A stretch of 64,000 bases of DNA, from positions 1 to 64,000 of the forward strand of contig ML978207.1 in the NCBI GenBank assembly GCA_010015745.1, read 5' to 3'. This stretch comes from Setomelanomma holmii (lineage: Eukaryota > Ascomycota > Dothideomycetes > Pleosporales > Phaeosphaeriaceae). Below, piece after piece: positions 33,859 to 45,007 of the stretch (the first letter of the stretch is position 1; every line of letters begins with the position of its first letter). Below the pieces are notes generated by a model, which had not been told where the DNA came from, did no database searches, and was given only the letters and a program-made list of their open reading frames with translations. The position numbers and the translations under genes were made by a program.

Positions 33859-35286
33859 CTACAAATAATCTTCACTTAGACCATGTTCGCTGTACGCAGC
33901 CTGCCTCTGTGCACGCGCGAACTGCTGCGCTTTCCGCAACTTTAGCGCTGCTGTTTCCGCCATCTCCGTCCGCAATCTGCGATTAACGACCTCCTGCACC
34001 TCCCTCTGGGCGGCTACCAGCTCAGGATCGCTTTTAATCGTCTTCCAAGTCTTTGTATTCCTCACCAGCTGATCAAGATCCAACCCCAATTCAGCTAGCT
34101 TCTCCTTGCCAAAGTACTGGCCATACAACTTCAGCTTGGCTAAGGTCTTACTCACTTGATCAAATTCTGGCCTTCAAAACTGGTCTTACGCGAATTTCCC
34201 AGCTCGTACGTCCTTCCGTCCGTGAAGGTGAAGTCGTCCGAATACTCGTAACCGTTCTAATGGCAGTAATACGGTGGCAGTGGCTGTGGCTTCCAGTCCT
34301 GTGTCGCGACGTCTACATCTGCCTCCACCTCACTGGTCTTCGATTTCTGTTCAGGGCTATTCGCATGGGCCGGCCTCTCATGGTCAAAGTCTTCTTCTTG
34401 GTTGGCACAAACATCTTCGACGGTCGTAGGTCTGCTCTGAAATGTAAGAGCATGCTCAGGTGCGTTTGCTGGCACATTTGGCGCAACTGCACCCTCGCCG
34501 ACTATACCGCCTGACACTGCTTGTGTCTTCGTCCTCTTCTGCTTTGGCGCAGCAGCCTTCTTCGCCTTGCTTGGCTTTCCGAGCTTCTTCCTATCTTGCC
34601 GCCCCACAAAAGTGATGCCTTTCTCTGCGTAGAACTTTGGTGCCCAATTATTGTAGAGCTTGCAAATGTTCTTTTCTGAGTTGGGCGACCTCTTGCTCGG
34701 GTCTTGGATGCCGTAGCCGGCGGCGTGATAAAGCTCTGCTACTTTCTCGACAGGCAGGTCATCTTTGTCCAGCCACTTGACGATGTTGCAGTAGACATCT
34801 GAGACTGCATCGTTGTTGCTACTCCAGTTTGTGATTGTGGGAATGGCATCCATGAAGGCTTGGATGACCGCATCTGGAGGAGGCGTCTTCGTCACCTTTT
34901 TTACCGGCATAGACTCTGCGGTCACACCATACTGCTTTCCGTGCTGGTCTTGTACCTACCTCATCGGTACCCTCCGCCGCTGAGGTCGTCTGCTTAGACT
35001 TCTTGGATGGCCGCGCCATGGCGGACCCGTCATCGCTATCGTATTCTTCAGCCTGGCTTGACTCCTTCGCGTGAGCGTCCTTATTTGGAAGCGGAGCGGC
35101 TGCAGGCGACTTCGTGGTGCGCTTGCGCTTCTTGCTGTTCACGATGTTTCTGGCAACCTCTTCCTGGTCACGGTCGCTCACGACTTCATTGGTATCGCCA
35201 GCGCGCGCGGTAACAGCTGCTGGCTGAGCGGGAGAAGTGGTGACCTCGTTCATCTCGGCAGTTGGAGCGGTCTTGTAACGAGCCAT
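33859..35286 (-). pseudogene. Broken right copy of the tandem basic protein gene
   Basis: It starts well (ATG at 35286, MARYKTAPTAEMNE, KKRKR run) and follows the left copy's order. After EGTDEV the frame changes; a 40-nt GT-AG intron could bridge it, though the left copy has none. The first conserved block is intact (IQAFMDAI, IVKWLDK, PKFYAEKGITFVGR). The second block is stopped by TAG at about 34257-34259, after PPYYCH, where the left copy reads on through YFYHGDKYPDEF; the homologous sequence continues past the stop (NGYEYSDDFTFTDG). A further one-base shift follows NLIK, and the last frame ends at 33859 (LAELGLDLDQL). Stop plus shift make it a pseudogene unless products are truncated proteins. 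Confidence 0.65.
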
Positions 35287-35635
35287 TATGATGTTGGATT
35301 GTAATCGGAGTCGTGAGAAAGGGGTATCTCGCAAATTTTAGTGGGTACGGTGTTGATGCGGTGGTTGAGATGATGGTAGAGGCGATGATGGAGGAGCGAA
35401 GGTGAGGAGAAGTGTTCGAATGAGTGGTATATATTTTGGAAGCGCGGCCGGAAGCGGAGCAAGGGCATAGCGTACGGCTGGGGACGAAAGCGCAGGATTC
35501 ACTAGTGAGGGTGAAAGGGAACCTTGATGATGTCGCGCCTGCCTCCGGACTCGTGATATCTCGCAACAGACGACTTCGCAACTCAAAGACTGCGGACCAC
35601 AGATGGATTCCCGTTAGGTCCGTTGGTGCCGACTA

Positions 35636-35663
35636 TGACACGCAACCGCCCGGTTGCGTGTCA
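35636..35663. repeat. Perfect 13-bp inverted repeat with 2-base spacer
   Basis: TGACACGCAACCG, then CC, then its exact reverse complement CGGTTGCGTGTCA. It lies just right of the duplicated unit, in sequence without a gene. It could be a hairpin, a binding site for a dimeric protein, or a chance relic. Confidence 0.85.
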
Positions 35664-36320
35664 GTGTCGAGGCTCTACTCCTTGAATCCTCAATCGCACC
35701 TAACTTCACACTATAAGAGATTACTATGTGCTTGATCATACTCATAGTCACCAGAACAAGCGCTCTGAGTGCACACTTGATATCCCTCCTCAAGCATTGT
35801 CAAGGCTCACGAGATCAGCACTACCCCTGAGTTGCTCGATTAAACAAAGCACCGCAAACACTGTAGAGTGAAACGTTCGATGCTCATCCACGATTGCTGT
35901 CAATCCTCTCAGCCTGATATTCGACCCTTGCTCATCCATCTGTTCGGTCATAGACGAAAAGTGAGAGTGAAAGTTGCAAGCGAAGGGAAACGCAATTCCC
36001 GCGCCTTGTGGAGAACAAAACCTGCCAATGACGAGCAATTCTTCCGATTAACAACAAAGCTCTCCTACCAACCACCCGATACGTTGTGTTCAACTGCGCC
36101 AAGATATTGCGCGACTCTACTGAAGTTGCTCAGGTGTCCAAGTTTATATAGCCACCATATCTAGCAGCTACATATCGTTATTAAACGTAATACCAAAGTC
36201 CTCTCGAGTACCAAGATATATGGAATTTAGGGCCTTTTCTCATCCTCCCAAAATACCAAAAAGCACAAAGAGAACTGACAGCTACGCAGTGTGCATACCA
36301 CAATCTCCCAGAAATTCACA

Positions 36321-36563
36321 ATGACAACTACAAAGTCTACCGCGCCGTCCGCTGTAGCAGCGCCCAACAACATCTCGGATGCCCTTAGGGAAGCCATCCT
36401 TGCCAAGCACCGCCAGTGGTTGGAGGCCAACAAGACCGGCGACGCTGCGATCGCCGACCCTGTGGAGGACGAGCTGGATGAGCTCGAGAAGCGAGCGAGG
36501 AACCTGGATCGCGAGGAGTACAGGGACTGGAAGTTCGGCAAAGGCGGCTATGGAAACATGTAG
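36321..36563 (+). CDS. Small hypothetical protein, 80 residues
   Basis: Starts at ATG 36321 in good context (CACAATGAC). The product is polar with a central helix: ISDALREAILAKHRQWLE, then an acidic-basic stretch DELDELEKRARNLD and the end REEYRDWKFGKGGYGNM. No signal peptide or membrane segment. Charged heptad-like spacing suggests a coiled coil. Codon use is like that of neighbouring real genes. I do not recognise the family. The opposite strand has open frames that I take as shadows. Confidence 0.6.
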   Translation: MTTTKSTAPSAVAAPNNISDALREAILAKHRQWLEANKTGDAAIADPVEDELDELEKRARNLDREEYRDWKFGKGGYGNM

Positions 36564-36901
36564 GGTATTCAAGATACTTGAAAAGCGCGCAGGAGGCGGA
36601 AAGATCGAAATCCTCTTTGACGCTCCGGCTTGCGCCTGCATCTGGCTTCTAAGCAATACATGGTGACCCTTCGGAGCGCCCAAACGGCTGCCAGCGTCAT
36701 TGACTGTCACTTCTGACATGCGCATAATCATTCTTCATGGGTCCCGAATTCACAAAATTTGCTTGGACATAACTACAATTTGCCACCACATTCTGAGACC
36801 TTTTCTCCCTCAAACACCAACTCTAATAACTCCTAGTGACTTCTACCTACATAGTATTGTCAACGCACAAGGTCAGCACGTACCACAACACTGGTCTCAT
36901 C

Positions 36902-37257
36902 ATGATAAGAGACTATCAGCAAGATGCTCACAACGAGCGCCAGATTCTCGGTAAGGTTCCAGCGCATCAACATGCTTGAACGTCACACTGACTCCGACAG
37001 CTTGCGCAAGAGTCATCCACAACATCGACATTGCTGACATGCAGATCCTCCGACTGCCTGTGTTCACTTGCAATGAAGACGACAACATGGTTCTGGAGGA
37101 GCAGTGGATAGCAGTGCTGGCGCATCCAGGCGGGATGCGCAAAGTGCTTGAGAAAACAGAGCCTCATCAGCAGGAGTGGCAGGCTGTTAGTGTGCTATTG
37201 GGTATGATGCAGCACGATGCTAGGAAGAAGCTCTTTGGTGGAGTTGTCAGCAGTTAG
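36902..37257 (+). CDS. Small hypothetical protein, two exons
   Basis: Exon 1 (36902-36950) starts MIRDYQQDAHNERQIL. A 50-nt intron (36951-37000) begins GTAAGG, carries CTGAC near its end and finishes CCGACAG. Exon 2 (37001-37257) continues ACARVIHNIDIADMQIL to LFGGVVSS. The sum is 101 residues in frame. The frame is also open upstream of the ATG (VSTYHNTGLI), so an earlier exon is possible. No family recognised. Confidence 0.5.
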
Positions 37258-38627
37258 CACCGACTTGAATCAGCCGAGGCTTGATACTATGACAGACTAG
37301 TTGACTGCTTCCGTGATATTCATTTGTCTTTGATAACGTCAAGCGAATCATGGCCCACCATTTTCCTGCCTTTTCGCCGTTGTGACACCACGCAACCAGC
37401 GCCGTGAGGTTGGGCGTCTCCTTTCATACTACGATTCTCGCTGTAGACTCAGACTGCAAGTCACCACGCAGAATAGGCTACCTTTCTTTTAGAGTCAATT
37501 GTCAACTCGTGCGTCACCGCAAGCATATAAAAACGGAGTTCTACTTCGCGAAACAGAGTATAAAATCCACATCAGCACTGCATAGGCATCGGAATCTGCC
37601 AATACCAAAGACACGACAAGCACCAAACTATCAAAAGCCGATCGATATGGTATACTATGCGATGATTGCAGAGATCATCCGTACATAACAAGTGCAGCCC
37701 TATTCATTCTCAGATAACGAACCTACTCAGATGACGCTACGTACGCATACGGTATTGATGATGTCAAATTGGGTGTGTACGTGGTACCAGTGAAAGCATA
37801 GCCCGATAAATCTAGCGCGGAAGCTACTAGTGATCGATGGTTGGCTCGCCTTGTCGAGAAGACTAAGAGAGATAAGGGATTTTCAGGAGTAATGGCGTCA
37901 AGTAGTATCAGAGATGAAGACATAGGCGCTGTGATGAGACTTCGGTTACTGGTGAAGGAGAAACTTGCGAGTAAACTGGTAGGGACGGAGGAGAAGTTCG
38001 ATGTAAAATAGAGGTCTAATGTTTTGCGGATCACAGCTTTGGATTCAATCATGTCTTCCATGCCTGCGATCCTGTACGTACGTGCGTCACGAGAGAGACG
38101 CATTTCCCGCAGTATATTTTCAGCCAACTCTGAGTATTCTGTCTTGTTCAACTCGGCGCGTTCTCGTGTTCGGTACTTCACTAATCCCTGCTCGCCGTTA
38201 TTTGAGACAGCGGATCGCTCAATGCTCCTAGCCTTTGAGTCGAGATCTGGACGCGGACTTACTCGACTCCCTCATCAGGCAGGCGATGAAGTGCCGACGA
38301 CAACACAAGGCCGAGATAGCATTCCAAGATCGCATAGAAGAGGATAAGAAGGATAGCGCTGAACCTGCGGAATTGAGCCGTAATACAGCCGGTGGAGCCG
38401 CAAGGATCTGGAAGGTCGCTATATTACTTCCGAGCTCGGGATGTTACACCTGTACCGATAAGCTGGGGCGATTGGCCAGTCGAGTAATTGAGTGACGTTG
38501 GTACGAGCGCTTTCCAAGGTGATTAAATGCGGTCTATGTAAGTATAAGGACTTGCAGGTCGCTCGTTGGTCCAGACTGATTGCTATTGGAAAAAGGTGCT
38601 CGGACCCAGCAACATCGACAATCGAGG
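37258..38627. other. Gene-poor stretch
   Basis: About 1.4 kb. A minus-strand frame of 152 codons (37723-38181) opens with GTG and has a Ser/Leu-rich composition without motif; I do not call it. Nothing else is seen. Confidence 0.45.
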
Positions 38628-39162
38628 ATGCGCATTACTCTTGTCCTGTCTGCGCTCATCGCACCGCTATGCGTGGTTGCAGCGCCCGTTGAAGTCGGTA
38701 GCAACGAGGCTGCACTTGCTCACGAAAACCATCATGTATCCGCCGCATGAACACCACCAAAGCAGAAACCAAGACACGCTCTGAAGCCTTTGCGCAAGCC
38801 TTCAACTACCAGAAGACATCAGCAAAGCCTTCAAATACATCGCGCAAGATTATATCAACCATAATCCTGCGGCCTAGAATGGCTCCGATTCGGCATGGAA
38901 CATCCTGTCGCCAATTTGGGCCTCGCAAAGCATTACGCCTTTGAGGACGGCCTTCAGGTATCTGCAAAGCTGGCTCAACTACCAGACTGGCAGCTTCGGC
39001 GAGGTGGTTGACCGGTATAGGTGGGAGAGTGGATGTATCGTTGAGCACGTAAGTTGAGCGTTCGAATGCACGTCATGCTAATGCTGACTTGAGTAGTGGG
39101 ATTAGGGCGAGAAGTTTCCCACGAGCGCCAACTTCGCTGATGTGGACGCATGTGTACGATAG
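38628..39162 (+). pseudogene. SnoaL/NTF2-like secreted protein gene, inactivated
   Basis: The start is clean: ATG at 38628 and a signal peptide (MRITLVLSALIAPLCVVA-APV). After ENHHVSAA the frame shifts (near 38745); it shifts again in YQK-(N)ISKAF (near 38815, one A missing). The body then reads ISKAFKYIAQDYINHNPAA, a TAG (38875-38877), NGSDSAWNILSPIW, and GSFGEVVDRYRWESGCIVEH. A normal 48-nt intron (39049-39096) follows. Exon 2 gives WD, a TAG (39103-39105), GEKFPTSANF and a final stop. AQDYINHNP and IVEHWD are the usual landmarks of SnoaL-like polyketide-cyclase folds. Both TAG codons would be CAG (Gln) before a C-to-T change before A. Confidence 0.75.
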
Positions 39163-39521
39163 AATGTCGGCAAGGAAAGGACAAGAATGAAAATGAGGAA
39201 CAGTGAAGGCCCGAAAAGGAAGACAAAAAATAGCGTGTATCCTGTTTTAAGAGACTGGAGTTCTGCTGAAGCAGAGCAGGTAACACACAACGCCAATTCT
39301 TGAGATAAGAGTCGTGCAAAACGTACGAAATCTCATCACCCGTGCGCCGCACCACTTAATCTCCGACTCTTCCCAACGCTCATCGCGAACCATCCAGTTC
39401 AGCAAGCGCTTTCATGTTTCTCATCCTGTACTCATCTTGCTTCGATTTGCTGAGTGTCAGGGATGACACACCCTTGTCACCTGAATCAATGATTGCTCTC
39501 AGGCAAGACTACTCAGCTCTT

Positions 39522-40248
39522 CTAGATCTTGATAGCGCCCTTGCCCTTCTGATTTTCGACGTCTTCGTCGTTGGCCTTGACGCCTACCTGGTCCTCTGAT
39601 GTCCTCACGTCAGCGTAGGCGGCGGCGTCCTCGTCCAGGTAATCTTCGCCACGCAACAAGCTATATCTTTCCCCGCTTTTTCCGACCTGCAGCGTCTCGG
39701 GAGTAGTAGTAGCGACGAAGCGGCTGCGGCAGTTGGGGCATTCGTGCTCCCTCTCATTGAACAACCAAGACCAAAGGAACTGTGCATTGCGGGCGAAGAT
39801 GTACATATGGACGAACCTGATGTTGTGTCAGTATATCGAAGATATTTCAGTCAGGGTGCGCAGATAATGCTTACATGTTGACAATCATAGGCGACGTGGT
39901 GTAACCAGCCAACAGGCCGAAGCCCGGATCTCTCAGCTGCCTGATTTCTACAGCCCAGATAGGAATAAGGAGTCCGACATATACAAGAGATGCCGCGAAA
40001 TCTATAAGAGCAAATCGGAAATTCGGCATGCGGCCGTGCCTCCTGTTATAAATCAAGGCAATCGTGGATGCGACAGTTGTCATTGCAAACGCGATGAAGG
40101 CGAATGGGAATACCGTCACCGTTCGGCGGTTGTAGTGCCATCGCGAATTGGAGACTTGGAAGGAAACTATGGTCGTGGCGATCAGAAGCGGAGTTGCAAG
40201 ACCAGTGGTCAGTAGCGTGAGGATGCGAAGAGCGTAGTCATAAGCCAT
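39522..40248 (-). CDS. Four-TM membrane protein with C-terminal CxxC
   Basis: Two exons (40248-39875 and 39816-39522), with a 58-nt intron that splits a Met codon (AT|G), give 222 residues from MAYDYALRIL. An in-frame ATG at 40329 would add 27 residues. Hydrophobic segments lie at about 7-31, 43-67, 78-101 and 111-135, followed by a cytosolic-type tail with CPNC (151-154) and an acidic end (DEDAAAYADVR). The four-span layout recalls MARVEL-like or other small fungal membrane proteins, but no signature confirms a family. The CxxC pair could bind metal, though only one pair is present. Confidence 0.7.
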
Positions 40249-40689
40249 GTTGATCAAGGATGTACGTGATGTGTTCGGCTGTTGAAGTACGAAATTTATG
40301 TCTGGACAGACAAAGCTTGTGAGGGACATCAGCTTGATGATTCAAGTCCTAGACTCGAAGGATCCAGAGGATCTCCCAGGCAACAATGAAAGGTACGCCA
40401 AGGCGATACTAGAAGCCTGGCCGCGTACGCGGTACAGTACGCCTGAGTTCAAAGACTGCCAACCGATCCTATGAACGAGTTGACTTTGACACGAGAACCC
40501 CGCAGCACTTGGCGGGTTCAAAACATACCATCCAAATTCGCGCTGAAGTGGCCAATGAGAGCTTTCGAAGGAGGTGGCAGTGCTCGATTTGGAAGACGCT
40601 AAGCCGCACAGCTCCGCTTAGAGTCTGCATAGCCCGGTAAGGCAGACTCATAACTGACATCTACTTCTGTGTCTTTTAAGCAACATGCG

Positions 40690-41262
40690 ACTCGAAAAGT
40701 ACATGGTGTATGGAGTATCTCACGAGGCGCGGTCTTGCCATCAAGCACATTGTGAGTGTCTGTTGGAAACCCTCAGATTCTGCAATCTGTGGTGCAGTGA
40801 GCCCTGGTTTCTTTTCTTCGTACTCGGGTCCCGGAGGTAATGGTGTTGCTGTACCGCCTAGTTTGTACCACGGACGATCACCTTTGGCGCATTGTAAATA
40901 CGGTAGTCCTGGAGATACTCAACTCGGTGTCGCGGAGTGAGCTGTAAGCATGTGTATTCAAAGCTGTGATTGGAGAGTCTTGGCCACCAGCAGTCGTTGT
41001 TCAATGCACGTCAATAATTGTGGCCAGTAGTCTGCATGCCGTACTCAGGTCCAGTAGTCGAAACCGCCAGAGCAATTGAGAGCGAATTGATGTCGAGTAA
41101 AACGCCGCTCGTTCCACTGGATACCGAGGGCATATTCTAAACAGTGGGTGCTCGCACGATCCTGCTCGGGGAAGTAGCACTTGTGGTTTGGTTCATCCTC
41201 AAGCGGGGTATCGCGAGCAGCACAGAGGTATTTGCGTAGATCGTCTGGTCTTGTTTATGATC
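40690..41262 (-). pseudogene. Decayed minus-strand gene of unknown family
   Basis: Reading the minus strand from about 41,262 gives long protein-like pieces: RKYLCAARDTPLEDEPNHKC, ASTHCLEYALGIQWNERR and NCSGGFDYWT, then TGA. Further on, VEYLQDYRIYNAPK in one frame is followed by GDRPWYKLGG, LPPGPEYEEKKPGLTAPQIA and EGFQQTLTMCL in another. One TGA and at least one shift interrupt it. A missed intron may explain part. I do not recognise the family. Confidence 0.4.
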
Positions 41263-42122
41263 TAGATGAGAAATTTTGTCCCCAAGTAATGTGCGGTCAT
41301 ATTGTGTTATGGGCATCGTCTGCGCTCGTGGATATCAGCTTTAATGCACTGCCAGTGAGGCCCCGACCAGGTCTCGCCACGAGCGAACAGGGTTTGCAGC
41401 TAAACCTGCGGTCATGAGAAGCGTGATGCGAATACATTTGGAGGCCCCTCATCGTCAGGTCCCCGTTTCTTCGTCGATCTCGTCGAGTGCCCTTCACTTT
41501 GCTCAATGCAAGGTGAATGGTTGGGGAAACACCACCGAAATACCGGTACATATAGCGCTTGGACCACGCTTGGCGATCAACACAACAATCGGATCTTCCG
41601 GCACCGCATTCTCCTTCCAACTCGTTATTCGACCACCGCGTTTCGAGAGTCTCGCGTAGCTCTAAGAACTATCGCCGATTTGCAGTATATCGGTCTCGTC
41701 TCATTTGGTCATACGCGCTTAGAAGCCCCTACGACGTCATCAGTGCTCACCAGCACTTCGTGCTTCGCGAACAATAATAGGGAAGCCACCATGATCGAAC
41801 CGCGATAGACCTAGAACTGCCCTCATCATGATCTTTACCCACATTCTTTTCTGTCCGATGCTTATAACGCGGCCGCTGCTATATGCACGCGCGTTGCGGG
41901 TGTTCTTCGCAATGCCAAGGATGGCGCTACTTCTGGGCCGGAGACATGAGTCGGATGGATCCGGCGCGTAAGTAGTAACTTGTCGTTTTCAGTTATCAAG
42001 CCTTTTCTTGCTGATAACTGCGGACATATGCAGGCGACCTTTATAGTGTTTGTCGTCCGCATCCATCTCTCGAGAGCTAGTGCTCTTGGTCACAGCTATC
42101 GTCATCGAGAACCTTGAGTGCA

Positions 42123-43282
42123 CTACCTCGCTGCATCTGATCTGAGATGGGGCTCCCAGGCACTATATGAGGCGCGGGCTTGACGTTTTTTTGTCATGTC
42201 CATCGTGAACGTTGTTGAGTGTCTCCTCACATACTGCTGTATTGTGCGTACGTCGCTCGAGTCAAATCCTGGATAGCACCTCCAGGCGTTGCAGGAGGCG
42301 CGAGCCGCGTCGATCGCTATGCAGTACAGGAGTCCTGAATGGATTATTGTAAGCAGAGAGTCGCGGCAGATGAGAATCAGCTTGACATCTGTACAATCAA
42401 GGCCCTGTTGGTACATGAGCGCAACCGCATGCATGCGATGTTTGTCGCGCTCGTTATCCGCGTCTAGGTCTTGAGGAAGCTGCTGCTTTCCTTCACGGTC
42501 TCCGTCGTCGACATTCTTCATTTCGCCCTCCCATAGCCACTGCATCGTGCGCACAAGGCAATTGGCACAGTTGGCGCTCCCGAACTTCGTATGAGACGCA
42601 AAACTGACGTTGTTCCGCGGTCTCAGGGACTCGTGTTGGTCGTGCCTCAATTCCTGCTGGAGTCTCTCTTGTGCTGTGCGAGTAGCGACATTCGGCTCGC
42701 TTCCAGCTACCAGATACAATACATTACAAGCGTGCAGATTAAAGAACTATACATGCACACGCGTGCGAAGGGTAAATGGTGTGTTGATAGGGACGCTAAA
42801 TGCTAGACTGTTGGTGGACATACGCAGGCAGTATGAGAGCTACGCCTTTTGTACCAAATCTAGGCTGTAGCGATACTTTTGTGAGACACCGATCGTCTCC
42901 AACACACAGATCCTGAGACACAAGGGTGTTCAGTATCAGCACGCCGCGGACGTATGAGTCTCAGTACCTTGCCCAAACTCTGACAAATGTGGTAGCCGTT
43001 CGAATGCGAACAAAGCTGTACGAACCATCACCGGCAGTTTGAACACGAAGCGCATATAGGCGTTGCTCCTCGGGCAGATAATGTGAAGATTGGCTCCACT
43101 GGTCAATCCTAACGGTTCTGTGGAAGATGTGCTCAGGCCTTCCAATTACTTGTGAACGCATCTTTGCGGTCCGGTCGATCACATCCGACCTCAAGTTCAA
43201 ACAGCGCCTTCGTTGCAGGAACCATGCTGTGCAGGCACGTAAATCCCCCTTTGCTTCCTTCTGGGTCAAACTCAGCCATCAT
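42123..43282 (-). pseudogene. Possible gene relic or unresolved multi-exon gene
   Basis: The minus strand opens at 43282 with MMAEFDPEGSKGGFTCLHSM and continues to GCDRPDRKDAFTSNWKA, then TGA. Two other frames over 42,960-43,150 are both open and protein-like. Lower down, 42719-42123 is a 198-codon open frame without an early ATG (SANCANCLVRTMQWLWEGEM, DKHRMHAVALMYQQ, CYPGFDSSDVRTIQQYVRR). I could not join the pieces with introns that keep frame. It is either a broken gene or two genes with missed exons. No family recognised. Confidence 0.3.
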
Positions 43283-43628
43283 TTCAATGCTCAATCCCCG
43301 CTATCTTGCCTAGCGGACTTCACGTGAGCAAGGGAATCCGGGTTGCATGCGTTCTTCACCTGCAGCTGATGGCCACAGTGTTTGTGATTCTGATTTGGCT
43401 TGCACAAAGTCGTTTCAGGCGTCATACGGCCTTGCATTAATGGCCAAGCACGCCGAGTGGTGAGTAAGTATGAATATTGTGGGTGTATAGGCATTAGTCA
43501 ATGCGATATAGAAAGGTCAGGCACGCTGTGTCTAGTGGCGACTCTTGGTGCCTTATTGATGTATCTTCTGCTTTTTTCCACAGTCACTACAGTAACAACT
43601 CTTCTTCTTAAGACGTCTGAGATGCAAG

Positions 43629-45007
43629 ATGGCAAATCGTCCAAATCGTCCAGATCCGTTGGATGCCAAGTACGCGCCGGGCGCTGAACAGGCAAGGCAA
43701 AATGTCATGGTTGCCGTTTCCGTGACTATGACTGTCATCGGAGGTCAGTGGTCTGATTTCGCGACACCTGAGGTGCTTGCTGACCAGGACAGTCTCTTGC
43801 GTCGCGCTTCGAGTTTACACGCGCGGCTTCATCGTCCGAAATATGGGACTCGAGGATTGGACAATGGTCGCCGCGGCAGTAAGTTTGGCAAATGCTGCTT
43901 GTAGCACATCACGTAACAGTTGCTAGACTCTCACTATTGTCTTCCTACTCGAGCTGATAGCTGGAGCCCACGAGTTCAAGCTCGGCTTCAGCGCGATGAA
44001 CATCACTTCTGAGCAAATGGTTGGTAACATCAAGGTCAGTGTCTTAGTCACTTTACGATACTTAGCTGACTCCGCTTACAGTTGATCCTCGCTGTGATTG
44101 TGGTGTACAAGATGACTGTCACACTCATCAAGATTTCTATCTTGCTGATATACCTTAGACTTGGTAGGCTTCCGGTCCACGAGCATTGGGCCAGCTAATC
44201 GGCCGCAGCCGTCAACAAGACCTTCGAGCGCTTGTGCAAAGGAACCATAGGTCTTTTGATGGCCTATCAGCTCATCGTATTCATTGTTGTGCCGGCGCAG
44301 TGCACACCTTTACACAAGCTTTGGGACTTCACGGGGACAGTACAAGGCCACTGCATAAACTCGAATGCCTTCTATCATGGTAAGTTTAACTATCAGGCAC
44401 ATTTAGACAGGACTTACACCGCCAAGCAACATCCGGGTTTCACATTGTCATGGACTTCTGGATCCTTGTCCTACCCCTCAAGCTCATCCTGCGCATACCT
44501 CGAGCACCACGCGAAAAGCTTGCGCTCTTCTTCATCTTCAGTCTCGGAATCATCAGCACGATTGCATCCGTCATCCGCCTGCAGTCTCTCCGGATCTTCA
44601 CACTCTCAAATGATCCCTTTTACGACTCTTTGCCAATCAATACGTGGTCAATGGTTGAGGTCAACATCGGCATCTTATGCGCGTCAATACCTACGCTCAA
44701 GCCACTCGTGTCGAGAGCGCAAAGACATCGTACCAAGCACGCGCTTGCGAGGTATAGTAATCAGAAGCAAGATGGAGAGTGGCCACGCGACAGCAAAGTA
44801 GCGATCCTGAAAACGGGTAAAGATCTGATGATCAGCCTGCATCCATCAACCTTCAAGGGCGATGTGAAAACTGTGGACGAAGAATGGGAGCTTGGCGATA
44901 GGCCACCGCCACCTCCGCAGAAAGACGAAAAGTTCGGAGCCTTGCGACAAGCGATCGAATATCGAGAAGCGATCAAATATCCCGATGCAGCATTTTACAA
45001 GATTTGA
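43629..45007 (+). CDS. Fungal rhodopsin-like seven-TM integral membrane protein
   Basis: Six exons (43629-43743, 43793-43878, 43927-44034, 44082-44163, 44209-44379, 44427-45007) with five introns of 45-49 nt give 380 residues; each join restores frame. The layout is that of the large fungal family of seven-span 'integral membrane/rhodopsin domain' proteins: a first helix VAVSVTMTVIG, then CVALRVYTR and MGLEDWTMVAA, a helix-3/4 region MTVTLIKISILLIYLRL, a Cys-containing loop (QCTPLHKLWD ... GHCINSNAFY), then DFWILVLPLKLI, FFIFSLGIISTIASVIRL, and WSMVEVNIGILCASIPTLKPL before a cytosolic tail. The tail holds a PPPPP run. No retinal Lys is expected in this family. Function of most members is unknown. 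Six short exons with no stop argue for an active gene. Confidence 0.85.

Larger units (their letters stand above)
31529..35560. repeat. Direct tandem duplication of a 2-kb unit (gene plus flanks)
   Basis: Two units, about 31529-33541 and 33542-35560, each hold one copy of the same minus-strand gene. Their flanks match too: both left ends read GCACTTC, then CAAGTT, a TTTTGAGT-like run and CATGCT(A/T)TGCT(A/G)ACCTTTC. Both promoter ends share GAAAGCGC, GTGAAAG and ACCTTGATGA(C/T)GTCGC. Divergence is clear, with small indels, so the duplication is not new. The left copy is intact and the right copy is broken. Confidence 0.7.

Noticed and set aside
37723..38181. Minus-strand frame of 152 codons
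   Set aside because: Starts only at GTG, contains no recognisable segment, and the first ATG gives a shorter unremarkable protein.
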